From NCBI GenBank assembly GCA_035490315.1, contig DATHET010000110.1:1-11966 (forward strand): a stretch of DNA of 11,966 nt, read 5' to 3'. Shown piece by piece: positions 1 to 6,040 of the stretch. Made by a program: the position numbers and the translations under genes. The DNA is from JADJQU01 sp035490315 (GTDB lineage Bacteria > Planctomycetota > UBA1135 > GCA-002686595). Position 1 is the first letter of the stretch. Each line of letters begins with the position of its first letter. The notes below the pieces were generated by a model, which was not told the DNA's origin, did no database searches, and saw only the letters and a program-made list of their open reading frames with translations.

Positions 1-738
1 CGCGATGACTACGACCAGCTGAAGTCGCGCTTCGGCGACGACCTGGAGCGCCCGGATGGAGCTGCCTCGATCGTGGTGATCGCCGGTGTCGGATCCGGCC
101 CCTTCAAGGAAGAGTTCACCCTGCCGATCCCGACTCCCTCGGGGATTCTTCAGTGGTCCGTGCCGCACCTCGTCCCCCGATTCCAGACGATCGACGCCCT
201 CGAGCTCTCGCTGGAGGGCGCCTCCGCCCGCGTGCGGACCGACGTGATCGAGGACGTCGTACGCGTCACCAGCGAGAACCTCGACGATCGCATCGCCTGG
301 CTCGCCGCGAAATCCGCGGTGCGCGCCGTGCTCAAGCGCGAGCTGACGAAGAGCCTCCAGAAGGACCACGGTTTGATCGGCGCGGTCGCCGGGACTGTGT
401 TCACCCTGGCCACTGAGCACGCGGATCTGCGCGCCTGGCAGACCCTGCCCTCCACTTGGCAGGCCGCCCGCGTGTTCGTCCCGGCCGGAGAGCACACCCT
501 GCGCCTCACCGCCATCGGCGGAGAAAGCCGCGTCCTCGGCCGTTTCGAGCTGGAACGCGGCGAGACCATGTTCGTGATGGCCCGCGCCATCGGTCCCAGG
601 CTCTATGCCTACCCTCTGGGCGGCAAGCGCATCGATCCACCGCTTCCGGATCCCGCCAGCGGAGAAGCAAGCACGGACGGGAAGCCGCCGCCGCCGTCCC
701 CGGAGAACCCGATCGTTCCTTCCAAGGAGACTCTATGA
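1..738 (+). CDS. COG3014-like envelope protein, C-terminal part (5' end outside window)
   Basis: The frame is open from base 1 and ends with TGA at 736-738, so about 245 C-terminal residues are visible and the start is missing. The first internal ATG or GTG codons are not credible starts because coding continues upstream of them. The segment with ADLRAWQTLPSTWQAARVF followed by a PAGEHTL motif resembles the end of COG3014 proteins, which sit in front of ycfL and lpoB in Vibrio and relatives (family recalled, not searched). A Gly/Ala-rich hydrophobic patch (GLIGAVAGTVFTLA) precedes that motif. The last 35 or so residues are Pro/Ser/Glu-rich and look disordered. The biochemical role of the family is unknown; a periplasmic or lipoprotein partner of YcfL/LpoB is inferred from gene order. 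It overlaps the next gene by ATGA, indicating translational coupling. The N-terminal signal and any TPR repeats cannot be judged here. Confidence 0.75.
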   Translation, partial: RDDYDQLKSRFGDDLERPDGAASIVVIAGVGSGPFKEEFTLPIPTPSGILQWSVPHLVPRFQTIDALELSLEGASARVRTDVIEDVVRVTSENLDDRIAWLAAKSAVRAVLKRELTKSLQKDHGLIGAVAGTVFTLATEHADLRAWQTLPSTWQAARVFVPAGEHTLRLTAIGGESRVLGRFELERGETMFVMARAIGPRLYAYPLGGKRIDPPLPDPASGEASTDGKPPPPSPENPIVPSKETL

Positions 739-1172
739 AGAACTCATTCCAATCCCTGCTCGCGCCGCTTCTCTCGAGCAGCGCCCTGGTCCTGGGCTTC
801 AGCGCCTGCATCTTCACACCCTCGGGCTCGCAGAACAGCTACCAGTCGTCGAAGGGAAAACTCGAGGTCGAGCGCATCGAGGGCAACAAGCTGCTGGCGA
901 ACAATCTGCAGATCCTCAACCCGATCGAGAAGACCGTCGACGGCCGAAAAATCGCTCAATTCGAGATCAAGAACAAGCTCTCGAACACCCAGCGCTTCGC
1001 CTGGGCCGTCGACTGGTTCGACGAGGACGGATTTCGCATCAACGACAACCAACGCGTGTTCGAGCCGGTCTCCCTCGGAGGCTTCGGCTCGACGTTCAAG
1101 ACGATCACGGCGCCGAAGACCGGAAACTTATCCTGGAGACTCACGGTCACGAGCCCCGACGAAGTTCACTAA
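735..1172 (+). CDS. ycfL: YcfL-like (DUF1425) lipoprotein
   Basis: This is a 145-residue protein. The ATG overlaps the upstream stop (ATGA at 735-738) and has a strong Shine-Dalgarno, AAGGAG at 724-729, five bases upstream, so the start is well fixed. The N-terminus is a lipoprotein signal: Lys-Asn, a hydrophobic stretch, then FSAC with Cys as the probable lipidated residue near position 27. The mature part is a small beta-rich domain with the pattern of YcfL/DUF1425: a segment with NNLQILNP, the stretch KIAQFEIKNKLSNTQRFAW, then WFDEDGFRI. This matches the family theme of framing an unmodified versus altered wild-type phrase about a residue pair, and it carries a C-terminal FGSTFKTITAP-like strand. 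YcfL has no established function; it is usually next to lpoB. Here it lies 17 bases before the LpoB-like gene in the same operon. The lipobox is not ideal (Phe at -3), but the neighbours are also lipoproteins, which supports export. Confidence 0.75.
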   Translation: MKNSFQSLLAPLLSSSALVLGFSACIFTPSGSQNSYQSSKGKLEVERIEGNKLLANNLQILNPIEKTVDGRKIAQFEIKNKLSNTQRFAWAVDWFDEDGFRINDNQRVFEPVSLGGFGSTFKTITAPKTGNLSWRLTVTSPDEVH

Positions 1173-1189
1173 CCGCCAACACCCCACTC

Positions 1190-1819
1190 ATGAAACTCAC
1201 ACTCCCGATCTTCGCCGTCCTTCCGCTCCTCGCCCTCGCTGCCTGCAGCTCCGTCAAGTACGACGATCCCGACAAGGTCGAGACCTTGACGATCGACTTC
1301 GGCTCGACCGACCTGCAGTCGATGGCGAGCGACATGGTGACCTCGCTGAATGGCGCGCCGCAGCTCGCCTACCTCGACAATCCGAGCAAGGGGACCGACA
1401 AGCGCATCATCATGCTGATGGGTGGCGTCAACAACCGCACCAGCGAGCACATCGACACCGAAGGCATCACCGACGGAATCCGCTCGGCGCTGCTGCAAGG
1501 CGGCCGTTTCCGCTTCGTCGCCGGAGAGCAGGGCCAGGGCGAGATCGGCGATCAGGTCAGGTTCCAGCAAGGCTCGGGTCGCGTCGACCCCACCCAGGCG
1601 CGGGCCTTCGGCAAGCAGCTCGGCGCCGAGGTGATCCTGACCGGCAACCTGCGCTCGATCGAGAAGACCAAGGGCCGCAGCCTCGAGAGCGGGCTGCAGA
1701 AAAAAGAGGACGTCTGGTACCAGTTCACTCTGGAGTGCGTGAACGTCGAGACCGGCGAGATCATCTGGTCGAACATCAAAGAGATCCGCAAGGGCGAGAA
1801 ACGCAGCGTCTTCGGCTGA
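1190..1819 (+). CDS. lpoB: LpoB-like penicillin-binding protein activator lipoprotein
   Basis: This is a 209-residue protein with a textbook lipoprotein signal: MKLTLP, a hydrophobic core, then the lipobox LAAC with Cys19. The body matches the LpoB/PF13036 pattern. After a short linker come a strand with KRIIMLMGGVNNRTSEHID, a helix (TDGIRSALLQGGRFRFV), the segment QARAFGKQLGAEVILTGNL, and a final strand pair with WYQFTLECVNVETGEIIWSN. In E. coli LpoB is an outer-membrane lipoprotein that reaches through peptidoglycan and stimulates the bifunctional synthase PBP1b. The same job is inferred here but no PBP gene is in the window. The linker between lipid anchor and domain is much shorter than would be needed for a large periplasmic reach. 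No Shine-Dalgarno is visible before the ATG; the start is chosen because it gives the signal peptide. It is the last gene of the trio and is followed by hairpins at 1852-1886 and 1966-2003. Confidence 0.8.
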   Translation: MKLTLPIFAVLPLLALAACSSVKYDDPDKVETLTIDFGSTDLQSMASDMVTSLNGAPQLAYLDNPSKGTDKRIIMLMGGVNNRTSEHIDTEGITDGIRSALLQGGRFRFVAGEQGQGEIGDQVRFQQGSGRVDPTQARAFGKQLGAEVILTGNLRSIEKTKGRSLESGLQKKEDVWYQFTLECVNVETGEIIWSNIKEIRKGEKRSVFG

Positions 1820-1851
1820 TCCGCGCGACTTTCGGCAACCCGATGCCGCAC

Positions 1852-1886
1852 GGGGGGTAGCTGGGAAGCCTTCCTGGCTATTCTCC
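1852..1886 (+). terminator. Terminator-like hairpin after lpoB
   Basis: Beginning 33 bases after the LpoB stop, bases 1858-1867 pair with 1871-1880 (ten pairs, two of them G-U in RNA) around a GCC loop. A run of Gs at 1852-1857 can pair further with TTCTCC at 1881-1886, partly through G-U pairs. The pyrimidine tract after the core stem (TTCTCC) is short and mixed rather than a clean T run, so efficiency as an intrinsic terminator is uncertain. Confidence 0.4.
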
Positions 1887-1965
1887 CCGGGAACGCAGCT
1901 CTTACCCCGCATGAGCCCTGCTCGCGGGCACAATAGAAGCGGATCGTCGTCTCTGCCCTGCGCCA

Positions 1966-2003
1966 GGAGCCGATTGGAAAAGCCGCCTTTTCCAACCGGC
2001 TCC
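1966..2003. repeat. Near-perfect 38-nt inverted repeat (17-bp arms, 4-nt loop)
   Basis: Arms at 1966-1982 and 1987-2003 are complementary at 16 of 17 positions (A at 1973 faces C at 1996), with the loop CCGC at 1983-1986. It lies 32 bases before the GTG of the TolC-like gene. CCTG at 1957-1960 could also pair with CAGG at 2004-2007 across a bulge. There is no T run on either side, so it is not a normal intrinsic terminator. A regulatory hairpin, an mRNA 5'-stabilising element or a dispersed palindromic repeat are all possible. Confidence 0.7.
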
Positions 2004-2035
2004 CAGGTCGACCTCCCTCCCACATCCCTGCGCCG

Positions 2036-3625
2036 GTGAAGCTCCCCAACGCCGTCCTGCTCTGCGCAGCCCTGGCTGCCTGCCAGAGCGCTGATCAACT
2101 CGAGTCCTCCGCGGATCGGGTCTCGGCGGAGATTCTGCGCGAGAAGAGTGCCGATTCCGTGGATCGCCGTCCCGAGACGGTCGTGCTGCCCGCGCACCAG
2201 TCGGAGGTCGCGCCTCCCGCGCCACCTTCGGCTTCCGTCCCCGCCGCTGCCGCGCCGACCGAGACTCCGCTGCGCGTTCTCTCCCTGCACCAGGCCCTGG
2301 AGATCGCGGTGACCACGGGTCGGGACTATCTGTCGCGCAAGGAATCGCTGTACCTGGTGGCGCTCGGCTTGACGGGCACACGCTACGACTTCGGGCCGCG
2401 ATTGACCGCGGCCTTGTCGTACACCTTCGCCGGTGCCGACGACGTCGATCCCAGCCATTCCGTGGGAGGGACCGCCGGGGTTTCGCAGCGGCTGCCCTGG
2501 GGCGGCAACGTCTCGCTCAATGCCAGCCACAACTTCGCGGACAATGGGATTTCGCCCAATCCGCGCAACTTCAGTTCCGGCGTGGCAATCCAGCTGACGC
2601 AACCCTTGTTGCGCGGCTTCGGATCCGAGGTCGCCAACGAGGCCCTGACCCAGGCTGAGCGCGACACTCTCTACGCGATCCGCGACTTCGAGCTGTTCCG
2701 CGAGGACTATTCGATCCGCGTCGCATCGAGCTACTACGACCTGGTCCAGCAGAAGCAGACCGTCGAGAACCAGCGGCGGAACATGGAGAACCTGGCCGAG
2801 GAGCGGCGCAAGGCCGAGGCCCTGTTCCAGGTCGGCCGCAAGCCGGAGCTGGAGCTCCTGCGCGCGAAACGCAGCGAGCTGACTTCCAAGAACGACCTGA
2901 TCGAAGCCGAGGAGAGCCTGCGGCTTGCTCTCGACCGCTTCCGGATCTTCCTGGGCCTGCCGGCCTCCGACCGTGTCGACGTGCAGCCGGAGGAACCTTC
3001 GTTCGTTCCGATCGATTACGACGTCAATTCCGCGATCCAATGCGCCCTGGCGAATCGGCTCGACTTCTTGAACCAGCGCGAGCAGCTCGAGGACGCCGAG
3101 CGCTCCTTGCGCATCTCGAGGAACGGTCTCTTGCCCGATCTGACCTTGAGCGCCGGCTACAACGTCAACGCCGATGCAGACCCGGCCTTCTCCCACCAGC
3201 AGCTGGATGACCAGTCGTACTCGGCGAGCCTGACGCTCGACCTGCCGATCGATCGCACCCTCGATCGCAACGCCTGGAAGACCGCGCGCATCCGCTACCA
3301 GCAGATCCTGCGCAGTTTCGTCCTGTTCAAGGACGAGCTGGTGGTCAACGTGCAGAGCACCTTCCGCCAGCTCGAGCGCCGCAAGCAGTCGGTCGAGATC
3401 CAGAAGGAACTGATCGTCGACCAGGAAAAGAACGTGCGCATCGCGCAGCTGCTCTTCGAGCAGGGCGACAACTCCAACCGCGACGTGGTCGAGGCCCAAC
3501 AGTCCTTGCTCGACGCGAAAAACAGCCTGATCCGTGAACAGGTCAGCTACGAGATCGCGCGGCTCGGATTGCTGCGCGACCTCGGTATCCTGTTCATCGA
3601 CGAACACGGAGTCTGGAAAGAATGA
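2036..3625 (+). CDS. TolC-type outer-membrane efflux channel, predicted lipoprotein
   Basis: This 529-residue OEP-family (PF02321) protein forms the outer-membrane channel of a tripartite exporter. The GTG at 2036 is chosen because it gives a compact lipoprotein signal with lipobox LAAC and Cys16; no Shine-Dalgarno is visible. Residues about 50-80 are a Pro/Ala-rich linker. The first OEP repeat begins with LRVLSLHQALEIAV (about 81-94) and includes amphipathic strands typical of the outer-membrane barrel (PRLTAALSYTFAG, GTAGVSQRLPWGG) and the family motif LTQPLLRGFG. Long alpha-helices with heptad-like Leu/Glu/Arg spacing follow, and a second repeat fills about 335-529 (strand LPDLTLSAGYNVNADADPA, then LDLPIDRTLDRNAW). 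Its stop overlaps the adaptor start by ATGA (3622-3625), so channel and adaptor are coupled. Lipid anchoring is known for OprM/CusC-type channels but not for E. coli TolC. The substrate is unknown. Confidence 0.88.
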   Translation: MKLPNAVLLCAALAACQSADQLESSADRVSAEILREKSADSVDRRPETVVLPAHQSEVAPPAPPSASVPAAAAPTETPLRVLSLHQALEIAVTTGRDYLSRKESLYLVALGLTGTRYDFGPRLTAALSYTFAGADDVDPSHSVGGTAGVSQRLPWGGNVSLNASHNFADNGISPNPRNFSSGVAIQLTQPLLRGFGSEVANEALTQAERDTLYAIRDFELFREDYSIRVASSYYDLVQQKQTVENQRRNMENLAEERRKAEALFQVGRKPELELLRAKRSELTSKNDLIEAEESLRLALDRFRIFLGLPASDRVDVQPEEPSFVPIDYDVNSAIQCALANRLDFLNQREQLEDAERSLRISRNGLLPDLTLSAGYNVNADADPAFSHQQLDDQSYSASLTLDLPIDRTLDRNAWKTARIRYQQILRSFVLFKDELVVNVQSTFRQLERRKQSVEIQKELIVDQEKNVRIAQLLFEQGDNSNRDVVEAQQSLLDAKNSLIREQVSYEIARLGLLRDLGILFIDEHGVWKE

Positions 3626-5151
3626 AGCCCATTTTGATTCTGCTCGCGCTTGCCGGCGCGGGTTACGGCGGCTGGCACTGGTTCGGACCTGGCGCGCAGC
3701 CGGGTCTGTCCGTGGCTTTCGCCAGCGAAGCCATCGCCACCGTCGCTCTGAAGCCGATCGAGATCAAGATCACGGAGGACGGCTACTTGAAGGCCAAGAA
3801 CTCCATCGAGGTGAAACCGGAGTTCGAAGGCCAGGGCAAGCTGACCTGGCTCCTGGAAGAGGGCAAGGCGGTGGTCAAGGGCGACAAGCTCGCGGAATTC
3901 GACAAGACGGAGATCCAGCAACGGCTCGACGACGTGACCAACGACCTGACCGTGCTCGAGACCCAGGCCGAGACGGCGCGCGCGGAACTCGAGATCGAGA
4001 AGCGCGACGGCAACGCCCAGGTCGAGGCGGCGGAATTCACGCGCTCGATGGCGAAGATGAAGATCGACAAGCACCGCCAGGGCGAAGGCCCCAACGATCT
4101 GCGCAAGAGCCGGCTCGCCGCGGAAAAGGCGGCGTCGGAATTCGGGCGGGCCACCGAGCGCTACCGCCAGGTTCCCGAGCTGGAGCGCGAGGGTTACCTC
4201 ACGAAAACCCAGGCCGAGGAGGAGAAGATCCGCCTGCGCGAAGCCGAGATCAACAAGGAGAACGCCGAGAAGGAGCTCGAGCTCTACCTTGCCTACACCG
4301 AGCCGATGGCGATCGCCGAGCTCGAGAATTCGATCAAGGACACCGAGCGCGTCCTGACCAACGCGCGCGAGAAGGCGCAGATCAGCCTCAAGGAGCACGA
4401 GGCGAAGGTCACCAACGCGGATCGGCAGGTGAGCTCGACCCGCAAGCGCATGGAGAAGCTCCAGGATCACATCACGAAGATGACGATCTACGCGCCGACC
4501 GCGGGAATTCTGCACTACGGCGATCCGCGCGAGCGCTGGTGGGGCGAGCAGATCAAGGTCGGCAACGACGTCTACTCCGGCAACACCCTGTTCACGCTGC
4601 CCGATCTGCGCGAGATGCAGGCCGTCGTGCGCGTGCACGAGGCCGACATCGACCAGGTCAAGCTGGAGATGCCTGTCAACGTCACGCTCGAATCCCTCAA
4701 GGGCCGAGCCATGAAAGGCAAGGTCACCGAGATCGCGACCGTCGCGAATTCCGACTGGGGCGAGGCCAAGACCTTCGAGGTCGTGATCACCCTCGAATCC
4801 ACGGAGGAGACGCTGCGCGCGGGAGTCACCGCGAAGGCCGAGATCCTGGTCGAGACCGTGCCCGATTGCCTGGTGATCCCGATCCACGCCGCCTTCGCGG
4901 AGAACGGCAAGCACTACGGATTCGTGCTCGGAGGCAAGGGCTACGAGAAGCGCGAGCTCGAGCTCGGCAAGAACAACGTCTACCTCGTCAACGTCGCCAA
5001 GGGCCTGGTCGAGGGGGACCGCGTGCTGCTGTTCGACCCGCGCGTCAGCGGCAGCGGCGGAGAATCCTCGGGCGACAAGGAGCCTGCGAGCGAAGGCGAC
5101 AAGGTCGCTGAAGCGAGCCCCGTGCTCTCCGCCTCGGGCGCGGGGAACTAA
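3622..5151 (+). CDS. HlyD/MacA-type periplasmic adaptor (membrane fusion protein) with long helical hairpin
   Basis: This 509-residue protein bridges the inner-membrane pump and the outer-membrane channel. Residues about 4-21 are one N-terminal hydrophobic segment, acting as an anchor or signal. The first lipoyl half-motif is at about 60-95 (IEVKPEFEGQGKLTWLLEEG, then KGDKLAEFDKTEI). Residues about 96-285 are almost continuous charged helix, forming the hairpin. The turn region near 180-195 contains ELEREGYLTKTQAEEEK, similar to the tip motif of HlyD-family adaptors that contacts TolC. The second lipoyl half follows (MTIYAPTAGILHYGD), then a beta-barrel domain (MQAVVRVHEADIDQVK, then PVNVTLESLKGRAMKGKV) and a membrane-proximal domain. 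The C-terminal 30 residues are Ser/Glu/Gly-rich. E. coli MacA is about 371 residues, so the excess lies mainly in the hairpin. The ATG is fixed by the ATGA overlap with the channel gene. Context makes it the adaptor for the ATPase/permease pair downstream. Confidence 0.88.
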   Translation: MKPILILLALAGAGYGGWHWFGPGAQPGLSVAFASEAIATVALKPIEIKITEDGYLKAKNSIEVKPEFEGQGKLTWLLEEGKAVVKGDKLAEFDKTEIQQRLDDVTNDLTVLETQAETARAELEIEKRDGNAQVEAAEFTRSMAKMKIDKHRQGEGPNDLRKSRLAAEKAASEFGRATERYRQVPELEREGYLTKTQAEEEKIRLREAEINKENAEKELELYLAYTEPMAIAELENSIKDTERVLTNAREKAQISLKEHEAKVTNADRQVSSTRKRMEKLQDHITKMTIYAPTAGILHYGDPRERWWGEQIKVGNDVYSGNTLFTLPDLREMQAVVRVHEADIDQVKLEMPVNVTLESLKGRAMKGKVTEIATVANSDWGEAKTFEVVITLESTEETLRAGVTAKAEILVETVPDCLVIPIHAAFAENGKHYGFVLGGKGYEKRELELGKNNVYLVNVAKGLVEGDRVLLFDPRVSGSGGESSGDKEPASEGDKVAEASPVLSASGAGN

Positions 5152-5194
5152 GAACCTTGACCAGAGAATCGCCCATGAGGTCCAGCACCGCGCG

Positions 5195-5292
5195 CGGCGC
5201 TTTCGCGCCGATGAAGTCGCGCCGAATACCGCGCGACTGGCCTGCGGCGCACGGCGCGGCGGAGCGCGCCGGGCCCGGCCCTTGGGCCGGGC
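5195..5292 (+). promoter_or_regulatory. Array of GC-rich hairpins between adaptor and ATPase genes
   Basis: The 190-base spacer holds three exact inverted repeats in a row. The first is CGGCGC/GCGCCG at 5195-5210 with loop TTTC. The second is GTCGCGC/GCGCGAC at 5216-5237 with an 8-nt loop. The third is GCCCGGCCC/GGGCCGGGC at 5273-5292 with almost no loop. No T run follows any of them, so simple termination is unlikely. A short open frame across the spacer (5157-5342) looks random. The structures may set the ratio of adaptor to ATPase by processing, attenuation or mRNA protection; this role is inferred. Confidence 0.5.
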
Positions 5293-5296
5293 AGTG

Positions 5297-5336
5297 TCCT
5301 GTTCCCTCGGTCCGAGTACGAACCTCGGAAACAGGA
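5297..5336 (+). promoter_or_regulatory. Hairpin that can cover the ATPase ribosome-binding site
   Basis: Bases 5297-5305 (TCCTGTTCC) can pair with 5327-5336 (GGAAACAGGA), leaving one bulged A. The right arm contains AGGA at 5333-5336, which is the best Shine-Dalgarno for the GTG at 5342 (five bases away). When folded, the site would be partly hidden. Translation of the ATPase could therefore depend on opening this stem. This is seen from complementarity only; no ligand or factor is indicated. Confidence 0.4.
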
Positions 5337-5341
5337 AACTA

Positions 5342-6040
5342 GTGGTCGAGTCGATCGTCGAGCTTTCCGGAATCGAGAAGGACTATCGCTCCGGCGACGG
5401 CGCGCTGACGGTCCTGAAGCAAGTCGACCTGCAGATCCTGCGCGGCGAGTTCGTCGGCATCGTCGGAGCCTCGGGATCGGGCAAGACGACCCTGATGAAC
5501 ATCCTCGGTTGTCTCGATCGGCCGACGCGCGGCCGCTACGTGCTCAACGGCGAGGACGTGTCCAGCCTGAACGACGACCGCCTGTCGAGCGTGCGCAACC
5601 GCAGCATCGGTTTCGTGTTCCAGTCATTCAACCTGATCTCGCAGTTCACCGTGCTCGAGAACGTCGAAGTCCCGCTGTTCTACGCGCGCCTGCCGCGGCG
5701 CGAGCGCCATCGCCGAGCGATGGCGGTGATCGAATCCGTGGGACTGGGACATCGCGTCAGCCACCAGCCCGCGAAACTGTCGGGCGGCGAATGCCAGCGC
5801 GTGGCGATCGCGCGCGCCCTGGTCACCGAGCCCGCCCTGCTGCTCACCGACGAGCCCACCGGCAACCTGGATTCGAAGAACGGCGAGGAGGTGCTGCGCC
5901 TGTTCTACGAGCTGCACGCGAGCGGTCGGACCCTGATCATGGTCACGCACAACCCCGAGATCGCCCGTGCTCTGCCCCGCGTGGTCGAGATGAAGGACGG
6001 CTTCCTGGGCGAGCAGGTTCGCCAGGGAGTCGCCGGATGA
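5342..6040 (+). CDS. MacB/LolD-type ABC transporter ATPase
   Basis: This 232-residue protein hydrolyses ATP to drive the FtsX-type permease encoded next. All nucleotide-binding motifs are present: Walker A GASGSGKT at 42-49, Q-loop Gln94 in VFQSFNL, signature LSGGE at 146-150, Walker B LLLTDE at 166-171 followed by PTGNLD (typical of the MacB/LolD/FtsE group), and H-loop His203 in VTH. The residue after the signature is Cys151 where Arg or Gln is usual, probably tolerated. The GTG at 5342 was chosen over the TTG at 5282: it gives the usual N-terminus (ELSGIEKDY), has AGGA five bases upstream, and avoids translating the hairpin array. The stop overlaps the permease start (ATGA at 6037-6040). 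E. coli MacB carries ATPase and permease in one chain; here they are separate, as in many other phyla. Lipoprotein release by a Lol system is less likely given the adjacent adaptor and channel. Confidence 0.92.
   Translation: MVESIVELSGIEKDYRSGDGALTVLKQVDLQILRGEFVGIVGASGSGKTTLMNILGCLDRPTRGRYVLNGEDVSSLNDDRLSSVRNRSIGFVFQSFNLISQFTVLENVEVPLFYARLPRRERHRRAMAVIESVGLGHRVSHQPAKLSGGECQRVAIARALVTEPALLLTDEPTGNLDSKNGEEVLRLFYELHASGRTLIMVTHNPEIARALPRVVEMKDGFLGEQVRQGVAG

Noticed and set aside
1169..3607. An 812-codon open frame on the minus strand across lpoB and the channel gene
   Set aside because: It is antisense to two well-supported genes, has no domain-like pattern, and is rich in Leu/Arg/Asp-Val repeats expected from reading GC-rich coding DNA backwards.
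3547..4914. A 455-codon minus-strand frame opposite the adaptor gene
   Set aside because: It mirrors the Glu/Lys/Leu-rich helical hairpin and shows no motif of its own.
5282..5341. An N-terminal extension of the ATPase from the TTG at 5282
   Set aside because: It would translate a hairpin arm, has no ribosome-binding site and adds residues not seen in the family.
5157..5342. A 61-codon frame filling the adaptor-ATPase spacer, stop overlapping the ATPase GTG
   Set aside because: The sequence is Arg/Pro/Ala-rich without pattern, starts with TTG lacking a ribosome-binding site, and is explained by the GC hairpins.
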